Below are positions 1 to 6,161 of a DNA stretch of 6,161 bases, piece by piece; within the stretch, counting starts at the first letter, position 1; every line of letters begins with the position of its first letter. This DNA comes from a bacterium (lineage in GTDB: Bacteria; Verrucomicrobiota; Verrucomicrobiia; Limisphaerales; UBA11358). The notes under the pieces were generated by a model. It saw only the letters and a program-made list of their open reading frames with translations, was not told the origin of the DNA and searched no databases. The translations under genes were made by a program, and so were the position numbers. The stretch covers positions 1 through 6,161 of the forward strand of contig JAJXXI010000103.1 in assembly GCA_021781185.1 (NCBI GenBank), given 5' to 3'.

Positions 1-1
1 G

Positions 2-2458
2 ACGAACACATTGCCGGCGTTCGGGCTGACGAACATCCCGGTGTATGTCAACGGCCAGTTTGTCTATAGACCCGCCGTCAACCGCATTCTCCAGCTCGCG
101 GCCAACATTTATGACGCCTCGACGAATTCGTTTTATCCGGACGTCTTCCGGCCGATTTTTGAACGTGATTATTCCAGTAATGTTTTCGTTGTGGGATTCA
201 CGAACCTTTACAGCGGCAATGGCTATAATACCGTAGGCAGCACCTCGGATAGCCAGTTGGCCCTTCCTTATGTCCTTTCTGATTTCAACAGGATTTTTGC
301 CGCCAATGCACCCACCTTGGTGAACATCTATGGAATTCCCTGGATCATCGGGGCGAAGAAAGACATGCCGGGATTCAACCAATTTTCCATGGTCAATTCC
401 GCCCAGTTCACCCGCAAGCTGCAGGTGGCACGAAATTATGTGGGCGGGCCGATCTGGACCAACCAAATGGTCGTGATGAGCGCCAGCAACAGTTTGGGGA
501 TTTCCTTTTGGAATTCGTATTCCTCCAATCATCTCGCGTTGTTGAATCCAGTGGTTTACGTGTCGCATAAAATTGACATCGAGGTGACGAATTCAGATTG
601 GGTCACTCCCGCCAGACTCATGACTTTTACAAATAATTTCCAGTTGAACCCGGCTACCGCTGGCTGGCCGGGATCGCGCTGGGAGGCGTATGGTGGTGGT
701 TTGCCGGCCACAGATTCTTTTCTGGCCAACCTGTGGACCAATACGGCAATTCCGCAAGAAGTTTACAATTTTACCCAGAAGAAATTTGTGCCTTCCGGCA
801 GTTTTGATGCATGGGACACGAACCGCACCACCCTGGATCCGCTGCCGCAGTTTGGAATTCTGGCGACTAATTCGCTGCGCGCAGTCATTTTGGACAACAC
901 CTGGCATGTTCTGGATTACGTCCAGTTGCGCGGGCCGACCGACAACGGCAATCTGAACAAACCCCTGGCCGATCCGGCTGGAGGCGCTCCCAATTATTAT
1001 CTGTGGTCCACGAATGTCTTCGGGAGCGGCACGAGTCCCAGTTGGGGGATTATTGATCAGATTGACATTTCGAGCCAGCCCATCAATCCGCCAGCTTCCG
1101 CGCGTTGGAATGCCAACCCTCCGGGCGTGATCATACCAGGGCTGGCGAATGATCCGGTCACTGCCTCACGGGTTTACTTTGCCTCGATCTTGCAACCTTC
1201 CTCCACTTATAACTACAAGGTCGGCGGCCGGCCTTATATCTATAACAACAAGGCACTGGCGGTGCAGGCGCCTTATACAGCCACGCGGACGGTGTTTGTG
1301 CCGTATCTGTATCAGGTGAATGATCCGCTGGTGCATTATCTGGCCGGCGATCTTGATGCCGGTGCCGCCGCAGTCTGGGCGAACACGAGTGCTGCCAATG
1401 GAGTCTGGTCCCACAGCGACGACTCCTCCACCACCCTGATTCCAATCCCGCCCTCGACTTCCATTATCAAAGGCCGTTATCAGCCTTGGGGCAAAGCAGC
1501 GCCGACGGCGTTGCTGGATTCAAATCACAATTTTGGCAATCCCGAAAACCTGCTTTATAAAGATCCATTGGTCTGGGATGCGGACTTTTGGGATTTCCCG
1601 ACGAACCGCTATCCGACGGTGGGCTGGCTGGGCCGGGTGCATCGCGGCACGCCGTGGCAGACGGTCTATCTAAAAGCGCATAATGTGCTGCACAGCGGGG
1701 CCAACGCGTTTGCCGGGACGAACACGTGGGCTGCGTGGACGGGGGATTATAATGGCTTTGATGCCGGCAATTCCGGGCCGTTGCAGGACCGGCTGTTGTT
1801 TGATGTGTTCAACACGAGTTTGAATGACAACGCCACGCACGGCGCGTTGTCAGTGAACCAGACGCATCTCGCCGCGTGGTCGGCATTGTTCAGTGGCATG
1901 GTGGCGTTGACCAATCCGATTCCGGATATTCTATTCAACAATCCCAATACTCAAGCCACCAACGGCTGGCTCGTGATTTCGCCGGCGGGGGGGGGTGGAA
2001 CTTATTCGGCGCTGGGTGATCTGGTGACGAACATCAACAATTCGCGTTCCGTTTTCACCAATGGGGATGGCGTGGTCGGCACGTTTGAGCACAAAGGCGA
2101 TATTCTGTCCGTGGCGGCGCTCACGGAGCAGTCGCCCTTCTTGAACCGGACCGGCGCGCAGCTCACCAAGGGCATCAGCGACGAGGTGTATGAATGGCTG
2201 CCGCAGCAGATGCTGGGGCTGCTGCGCGGGAGCAGTCCTTCGCCGCAGTTTGTGGTTTATTGCTACGGCCAGGCGCTGGCACCCGCGCCGGACGGCATGG
2301 TGACGGCCGGCGACTCCTATTTCGGCCTGGTCACGAATTATCAGGTCACGGCGGAAAGCGCCGTCCGCGCGGTCATCCGCGTGGACCCGCACGTGACGCC
2401 GACGGGCACGAATTACACGACGACGGTGGAGAGCTACAACGTGCTGCCGCCGGATTGA
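2..2458 (+). CDS. C-terminal part of a large hypothetical, probably exported protein (5' end outside window)
   Basis: The frame is open from the first full codon at base 2 to TGA 2456-2458, giving 818 visible residues. A TTG at 11 lies in this frame but is unlikely to be the start, because coding character continues to the edge and no ribosome binding site precedes it. I see no enzyme motif. The fragment is rich in Asn, Thr, Ser, Gly and aromatics, has hardly any Cys, and reads as short beta-strands and loops, as in bacterial surface proteins. Recognisable blocks, counting the codon at base 2 as residue 1, are RILQLAANIYDA (28-39), RLLFDVFNTSLNDNATHG (from 597), FEHKGDILS (695-703) and YEWLPQQMLGLLRG (from 730). 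The last is followed by a hydrophobic strand and the terminus NVLPPD. Large Verrucomicrobia proteins encoded near pilin-like genes (Verru_Chthon cassette protein A type) are one possible family, but this is only a weak impression. A run of nine G lies in frame at 1987-1995. The protease gene follows 166 bp downstream on the same strand. Confidence 0.85.
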   Translation, partial: TNTLPAFGLTNIPVYVNGQFVYRPAVNRILQLAANIYDASTNSFYPDVFRPIFERDYSSNVFVVGFTNLYSGNGYNTVGSTSDSQLALPYVLSDFNRIFAANAPTLVNIYGIPWIIGAKKDMPGFNQFSMVNSAQFTRKLQVARNYVGGPIWTNQMVVMSASNSLGISFWNSYSSNHLALLNPVVYVSHKIDIEVTNSDWVTPARLMTFTNNFQLNPATAGWPGSRWEAYGGGLPATDSFLANLWTNTAIPQEVYNFTQKKFVPSGSFDAWDTNRTTLDPLPQFGILATNSLRAVILDNTWHVLDYVQLRGPTDNGNLNKPLADPAGGAPNYYLWSTNVFGSGTSPSWGIIDQIDISSQPINPPASARWNANPPGVIIPGLANDPVTASRVYFASILQPSSTYNYKVGGRPYIYNNKALAVQAPYTATRTVFVPYLYQVNDPLVHYLAGDLDAGAAAVWANTSAANGVWSHSDDSSTTLIPIPPSTSIIKGRYQPWGKAAPTALLDSNHNFGNPENLLYKDPLVWDADFWDFPTNRYPTVGWLGRVHRGTPWQTVYLKAHNVLHSGANAFAGTNTWAAWTGDYNGFDAGNSGPLQDRLLFDVFNTSLNDNATHGALSVNQTHLAAWSALFSGMVALTNPIPDILFNNPNTQATNGWLVISPAGGGGTYSALGDLVTNINNSRSVFTNGDGVVGTFEHKGDILSVAALTEQSPFLNRTGAQLTKGISDEVYEWLPQQMLGLLRGSSPSPQFVVYCYGQALAPAPDGMVTAGDSYFGLVTNYQVTAESAVRAVIRVDPHVTPTGTNYTTTVESYNVLPPD
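1987..1995 (+). repeat. G9 homopolymer inside the hypothetical gene
   Basis: Nine consecutive G encode part of a Gly-Gly-Gly-Gly stretch after Ser-Pro-Ala. The frame is continuous on both sides, so the copy here is in the full-length state. A gain or loss of one base would shift the frame and remove the conserved-looking C-terminal 150 residues. Such tracts are prone to slippage in replication and also to sequencing error. Confidence 0.9.
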
Positions 2459-2624
2459 GGATGAGAACCAGCATTGCCAGCGGTGGCAGCCGATGCGGGG
2501 AGGTGCCCGGTTCCTCCTTGGAATCCGTGAGGTTTGAGCCCGGTGCCTGGGCGGCGGCGGGGTTTGGCAAACGTCTTGTGGCGCGGGGGAACCTTTGGAG
2601 CGAGTCTTTAACTAAAGCATTTTT
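2459..2624. other. Intergenic gap between the hypothetical gene and the protease gene
   Basis: This 166-bp stretch separates the TGA at 2456-2458 from the ATG at 2625. It holds three weak inverted repeats: 2475-2479 with 2484-2488; 2499-2503 with 2513-2517; and a 6-bp stem with one G-T pair and a 3-base loop at 2538-2552. None is followed by a T-run, so none is a convincing intrinsic terminator. The only purine-rich block before the protease start, GGAG at 2597-2600, ends 24 bases upstream, which is too far for a normal Shine-Dalgarno site. An AT-rich patch at 2606-2624 directly precedes the start, and I see no well-spaced -35/-10 pair with it. A 55-codon frame from ATG 2461 crosses the whole gap and stops with TGA 2626-2628, overlapping the protease ATG. 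It has no usable ribosome binding site and no recognisable product, so I do not call it a gene. Confidence 0.6.
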
Positions 2625-5600
2625 ATGAAACGCAGCTTTTGGATTGTGTTCGGCCTGCTGTTGCTGGCGGGCGCCTGGTATTTCTGGCCGTCAAATGGGG
2701 GGCCGTCCGCGCCGGTCAAGTCCGTGGCCGCGCCGGTGGCGGCCGCTCCCGCCGTGGTCGCGGCGGGTCCGGCTCCGTTGACCAACGCCGCCAGCCATTC
2801 CGTCTTCAACACCAACCGGCTGGCCTTCCGGCTGACCAACACGCAGAAAGGCCTCGGCCAGTTGATGGACGACCCGCACGCGATTTTGCTGCAGAACGCG
2901 CTGATCGAGACGGCGACGGGGCGGGCGTTGAACATTCCGGCCCACCTGAAATCCAAGGGTGATCCGGGCGCCTACATCGTGCAGGCGCGCGGAGCGATTG
3001 ACGCTCCGTTCCGCGCGTTGCTGGCGGCGGCCGGCGCCCGGGTGGTTTCCTACATTCCGAACAACGCGTATCTCGTCCTCATTACGCCGGCGGGCGCGGG
3101 GGCCCTGGCCGGCAACGCGCAGGTGCAGGCCGTTTTGCCCTACGAGCCCTACTACAAATTGCAGCCGTCATTGCTCGGGCTGGCGGTGGAACAGCAGCCG
3201 TTGCCGCCCGGCACGGCGCTGAACCTGGGGCTGTTTGCCGCAGATGCCCCGGCGGCGGAGCAGCAGATCAAGCAACTCGGGGGCGTGGTGATGAACTCCG
3301 CGCCGTCGGTGTTCGGCCCGGTGCTGCGTGTGCTGGCGCCGGCGGACTGGACGGCGCTGGCGCAGGTGCCCGGGGTGCAGGTGATGGAAGTCTCCCGGCA
3401 GCGCGTGCCGGCCAATGATTTGTCCCGCCCCACGCTCGGCGTGGCGGCGGATTCCCAGACGGTCTCGAATTATCTGGGCCTGACCGGCGCGAATGTGCTG
3501 GTGCAGGTGAATGACACGGGCATTGACTCGACGCATCCGGATTTGTTCGGCCGCGTTTTCGGATTCCAGACCAGTGATCTGTTTGACACGAACGGTCACG
3601 GCACCCATGTGGCGGGCATTATTGCGGGGGACGGCGCGGAATCCATGACGGTCAGCAATGCGCAAGGTTCCGTCATGCCGGCCACGACCAATCAGTTCCG
3701 GGGCATGGCACCGGCGGCGACATTGTTTTCGATGAATTTCGGGCATTCCGACCAGGCGTTGCAGCAGGAGGCGGCTTTGACGAACGCGCCGATCTCCAAC
3801 AACAGTTGGGTCTATGGCGGGGATTATGATTATGACCTGGCGGCGGCGAGCTACGACGCGGCCACGCGCGATGCGCTGCCGGGAACGACCGGTTCGCAGC
3901 CGGTGCTGTTTGTGTTTGCCGCAGGCGACAACGGCGGCGGCAACGACTCCGGCGGCGGCGGCAGCGCGGACACCGTTCAATCGCCGGGCACGGCCAAGAA
4001 CGTCATTACCGTGGGTGCGCTGGAACTGCCCCGCAACATCACGAACATAGTGACAACCATCACACCAGGGAGCGGGACCAATGCCGCCACGACGAACCAG
4101 GTTGCCTACTGGCAGGCGGAAACGGATTCGGGAACGCAGGTGGCGGGGTATTCGGCGCGCGGCAACGTGGGCGTGCAGACGGAAGGCGTCTTTGGACGGT
4201 TCAAGCCGGACCTGGCGGCACCGGGGACGTTTGTGGTTTCCACGCGCTCCAAGGAGTGGGACACCAATGCGTTTCTAAACCCGACCAATGTGTCTTCCAT
4301 TCCTTACCTTGGCCAGTTGGTGGGCACCAACGCGCTGAATTATTACAACGTATCCGTGCCGGGAAACGCGGTTGGAGTGAGCATCTCCATCACGGCGAAC
4401 AGGCTGTCGCCCAACCCGTTTCCGACCGACCTGCCGATTTATGCCAAACTTTCCGCGTATCCGACGACGAACACTTATGATTATTTGACCACGGCGGATC
4501 GAATGGATGTTCCCCCGGGCAATGGCGCCTTGACCCTGCCAGCCATTCAGAACAGCGGCTTTGATTTTGCCGTGGGCAACAGCACGGGCGTGCCGGTGAA
4601 TTATGATCTGACGGTGACGATCCTCACGACGAACAACGTGGGGGATTATTATCAGGTGCTGCTGGGCATGGACAACAATGACCTGGGCCAGTTTTACCGC
4701 TACGAATCCGGCACGAGCATGGCGGCGGCGGAAGTGTCCGGGGTGCTGGCCTTGCTGGAGGATTACTTCACCAACACGGTGCAGGTCGCGCCCAGCCCGG
4801 CGCTGCTGAAGGCGATGCTCATCAACGGATCGCGGATCGGAGGCGGCTATTCCCTGGCGCTCACCAACGGACTCAACTATTCGGGCTGGGGCGTGCCGAA
4901 CCTGACCAATTCACTGCCGTTGACGAACAACGTCGCGCTGCCCATCGGACCGAATCCGTCGCTGAATTCGCCGCTGTTCCTGGTGGATCAAAGTCCGGCC
5001 AACGCGCTGGCGACCGGTCAGAGTCACACTTACATCATCAACCTGGACACCAACAACTACGCGAACTATCTGCCGCTGCAGGCCACGCTGGTGTGGACGG
5101 ATCCGCCGGGCGATCCCGCCGCCGCCATCAAGCTGGTGAATGGTCTCACCCTGGTGATCACCAACCTGGAGACGGGCGAGGTGTATTACGGCAACGACAT
5201 CTCGCCGGCCCTGGGCTACAACCAGCCGGAGACCACCAATGCGCCGCCGTATGTGGACACCATCAACAACGTCCAGAATATTCTCCTGCCGCCGCTGCTG
5301 GCGGGCCGTTACTCCGTCACCGTCTTCGGCCGCTCGGTGAATGTGAACGCCGTGACCGCGCAGACGAACAACGTGGTGCAGGACTATGCGCTCGTGGTGT
5401 CCGTGGGCGAAGGCGAAGTGCCCACCGCCATCACCTCGGTGACGGACGACGGCATTTTCAACAACCTGACCGGCGACCAGAACATCACGTTTGTGACCAC
5501 GACGAACGCGCCGTTGATGAACCAGTTTGCCGGGGCGAACACGCCGCTGCTGGGGACGAATGCGTTGGCGCTGGGCACCAACACGGTCTGGGGTCCGAAC

Positions 5601-6161
5601 GGCCAGGTGGTCATCGGCATGACCAACCAGTGGCATTTCTACGTGGTGACGAACAATGCGGTGGACAGCAACGGCAACCGCGGCGATGTGACCAACGCCG
5701 CGTTCATCACGTTCAGCTCGTATGATCTTTCCCTGCCGCGCACGGGCGTTTATGCGGACTCGGTGGCCAACGCCACCCGGCCGGAGGCGGACATTGATGT
5801 TTACGTGTCCACCGATCCGTCAATCACGAACCTGAATCCCGTGGCGATTTCCAACTGCCTGGCCGGCACGATCACCGGCACGGCCAACAGTTACGGCGCC
5901 GCGCTGGGCCAGGGCGGAACGGAATTCGTTTATTTCACCAATTCCGCGCCGGGCCAGGTGTATTACGTCGGCGTGATGTCGGAGGACCAGATGGGCTCGG
6001 AATATGCGTTCCTGCCGGTGTTCACCGCCACGCCGTTCAGCGAGTTGGACAAGGACGGCAACCTGATCGTCAACGGCCTGCTGCTGCCGTCCGGCATTCC
6101 CGACGGTGACAATGCGCATCCCGGCATGACGAATGTTTTTGCACTGGCCATTCCGCTGATT
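2625..6161 (+). CDS. KP-43-like subtilisin-family (S8) serine protease, multidomain, 3' end outside window
   Basis: An extracytoplasmic endopeptidase is predicted. The frame runs from ATG 2625 to the window edge without a stop (1179 codons). An in-frame TAA at 2613-2615 rules out an earlier start. Residues 2-3 are Lys-Arg and about 5-21 are hydrophobic, with a possible signal peptidase site after Ala-Gly-Ala (15-17); an uncleaved anchor is also possible. An Ala/Pro-rich linker follows, then two prodomain-like modules (about 115-180 and 198-257). The S8 domain carries Asp297 (VNDTGID), His325 (NGHGTHVAG), ISNNSW (390-395), SPGTAKNVITVGA (453-465), SARG (510-513), KPDLAAPGT (527-535) and Ser698 (SGTSMAAAEVSG). 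The block normally reading AAGN is AAGD here (Asp435). About 130 extra residues lie between APGT and GTSMA. Residues about 798-928 match the KP-43 C-terminal beta-barrel (LVWTD 822-826, GND 856-858, NNVQN 881-885). A beta-rich extension then runs to the edge. Triad, block order and spacing make the family firm; substrate and activity are unknown. Confidence 0.96.
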   Translation, partial: MKRSFWIVFGLLLLAGAWYFWPSNGGPSAPVKSVAAPVAAAPAVVAAGPAPLTNAASHSVFNTNRLAFRLTNTQKGLGQLMDDPHAILLQNALIETATGRALNIPAHLKSKGDPGAYIVQARGAIDAPFRALLAAAGARVVSYIPNNAYLVLITPAGAGALAGNAQVQAVLPYEPYYKLQPSLLGLAVEQQPLPPGTALNLGLFAADAPAAEQQIKQLGGVVMNSAPSVFGPVLRVLAPADWTALAQVPGVQVMEVSRQRVPANDLSRPTLGVAADSQTVSNYLGLTGANVLVQVNDTGIDSTHPDLFGRVFGFQTSDLFDTNGHGTHVAGIIAGDGAESMTVSNAQGSVMPATTNQFRGMAPAATLFSMNFGHSDQALQQEAALTNAPISNNSWVYGGDYDYDLAAASYDAATRDALPGTTGSQPVLFVFAAGDNGGGNDSGGGGSADTVQSPGTAKNVITVGALELPRNITNIVTTITPGSGTNAATTNQVAYWQAETDSGTQVAGYSARGNVGVQTEGVFGRFKPDLAAPGTFVVSTRSKEWDTNAFLNPTNVSSIPYLGQLVGTNALNYYNVSVPGNAVGVSISITANRLSPNPFPTDLPIYAKLSAYPTTNTYDYLTTADRMDVPPGNGALTLPAIQNSGFDFAVGNSTGVPVNYDLTVTILTTNNVGDYYQVLLGMDNNDLGQFYRYESGTSMAAAEVSGVLALLEDYFTNTVQVAPSPALLKAMLINGSRIGGGYSLALTNGLNYSGWGVPNLTNSLPLTNNVALPIGPNPSLNSPLFLVDQSPANALATGQSHTYIINLDTNNYANYLPLQATLVWTDPPGDPAAAIKLVNGLTLVITNLETGEVYYGNDISPALGYNQPETTNAPPYVDTINNVQNILLPPLLAGRYSVTVFGRSVNVNAVTAQTNNVVQDYALVVSVGEGEVPTAITSVTDDGIFNNLTGDQNITFVTTTNAPLMNQFAGANTPLLGTNALALGTNTVWGPNGQVVIGMTNQWHFYVVTNNAVDSNGNRGDVTNAAFITFSSYDLSLPRTGVYADSVANATRPEADIDVYVSTDPSITNLNPVAISNCLAGTITGTANSYGAALGQGGTEFVYFTNSAPGQVYYVGVMSEDQMGSEYAFLPVFTATPFSELDKDGNLIVNGLLLPSGIPDGDNAHPGMTNVFALAIPLI
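2637..2687 (+). other. N-terminal signal peptide or membrane anchor of the protease
   Basis: Codons 5-21 encode an uninterrupted hydrophobic stretch (FWIVFGLLLLAGAWYFW) after a basic N-terminus Met-Lys-Arg-Ser, which is the charge layout of a Sec-exported protein. Ala-Gly-Ala at 15-17 satisfies the -3/-1 rule for signal peptidase I, but the stretch continues with Trp-Tyr-Phe-Trp, which would also suit an uncleaved anchor. No lipobox Cys is present. The downstream Ala/Pro/Val-rich segment to about residue 52 looks like a flexible linker. Confidence 0.8.
2967..3395 (+). other. Tandem prodomain-like modules of the protease
   Basis: Two segments of about 60-65 residues share the same order of strand, helix, strand and strand. 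The first (about 115-180) goes YIVQARGAID, FRALLAAAGARVVSYIPNN, AYLVLIT, then QVQAVLPYEP. The second (about 198-257) goes LNLGLFAADA, EQQIKQLGGVVMNSAPS, PVLRVLAP, then GVQVMEVSRQ. The shared pattern of an amphipathic helix ending in (A/L)-G, a hydrophobic strand, and a final VQ(A/V) strand suggests duplication of an inhibitor I9-like fold. Long prosegments are usual for KP-43-type proteases, where they act as folding chaperone and inhibitor. The Arg258-Pro262 linker just after the second module is the likely zone of autoprocessing. Domain identity is inferred from pattern, not from a profile search. Confidence 0.6.
4338..4637 (+). other. Beta-rich insert within the protease catalytic domain
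   Basis: Between KPDLAAPGT (527-535) and SGTSMA, subtilases usually have some 20-30 residues; here there are about 155. The core of the extra part (about 572-671) shows alternating hydrophobic strands such as YYNVSVPG, VGVSISITAN, PIYAKLSAY and YDLTVTILT, ending before VGDYYQVLLGMD. This resembles a small beta-sandwich of the PPC/jelly-roll kind and may be a substrate-binding or regulatory insert. It is not the usual position of the protease-associated (PA) domain of large subtilases. Only the extra length is certain; the fold is an inference. Confidence 0.5.
5415..6161 (+). other. C-terminal beta-rich extension of the protease, PPC-like module
   Basis: After the KP-43 barrel ends near residue 928, the protein continues for at least 250 residues. 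A segment from WHFYVVTN (Trp1003) through RPEADIDVYVSTDP (1052-1065) to FVYFTNSAPGQVYYVGVMSED (from 1101) has the layout of a bacterial pre-peptidase C-terminal (PPC) domain: an opening FYVV strand, a central D-x-D-V-Y-V strand, and a closing G-x-x-YYV-x-V strand. An acidic loop DKDGN follows at 1142-1146. Such C-terminal domains are commonly removed or used for anchoring in secreted peptidases. The protein is cut by the window edge, so sorting signals further downstream cannot be judged. Confidence 0.5.

Noticed and set aside
1931..2392. 153-codon minus-strand frame opposite the upstream gene
   Set aside because: It is Arg/Ala/His-rich antisense of a convincing plus-strand frame and has no start context or domain.
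2538..2552. Hairpin in the intergenic gap as a terminator
   Set aside because: The stem is only 6 bp including one G-T pair, and it is followed by a GC-rich stretch instead of a T-run.
2576..2612. TTGTGG and TTTAAC as a -35/-10 promoter pair
   Set aside because: The spacing is about 25 bases and both boxes are weak matches, so chance is as likely.
3933..3965. GGC-rich run as an expanding triplet repeat
   Set aside because: The run is short, interrupted by Asn, Asp and Ser codons, and fits a glycine-rich loop next to the active site.
3168..3980. 270-codon minus-strand frame opposite the protease
   Set aside because: It lies wholly antisense to the catalytic domain, is very rich in Arg, Gly and His as expected for the reverse of GC-rich coding DNA, and shows no motif.
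4911..5636. 241-codon minus-strand frame opposite the protease C-terminal region
   Set aside because: It is antisense to the KP-43 barrel and extension, is Arg/Val/His/Gly-biased and low in complexity, and the plus-strand frame there has clear family matches.

Overview
The window looks like chromosomal DNA of a Verrucomicrobiota bacterium, possibly of the Pedosphaera/Limisphaera lineage. It is GC-rich and carries very long exported-type proteins full of Thr-Asn dipeptides on the + strand. This assignment is inferred from protein style and has not been checked by a search.

Layout. From the left edge to 2458 lies the 3' part of a large gene of uncertain function. Its reading frame is already open at base 2, so the true start is outside the window. 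Bases 2459-2624 are a 166-bp gap with no clear promoter, Shine-Dalgarno or terminator. A gene starts at ATG 2625 and is still open at 6161. It encodes at least 1179 residues of a KP-43-type subtilisin-like protease (peptidase family S8). Its visible order is: N-terminal signal/anchor, two tandem prodomain-like modules, a split S8 catalytic domain, a beta-barrel C-terminal domain of KP-43 type, and the start of a further beta-rich extension. Together the two genes account for about 97% of the window.

Points of interest. The protease keeps Asp297, His325 and Ser698, but has Asp at the usual oxyanion-hole Asn position. It also has about 130 extra residues between the APGT and GTSMA blocks. The upstream gene contains a run of nine G inside its coding frame. 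Both proteins share a strong bias for Thr-Asn dipeptides. A chance-length small frame fills the intergenic gap and ends in an ATGA overlap with the protease start.

How the genes may work together. Both are co-directional and both products look extracytoplasmic, so they could form part of one surface or secretion locus. Nothing in the sequence proves that they are co-transcribed or share a substrate. I found no RNA gene, mobile element, CRISPR array or convincing minus-strand gene.
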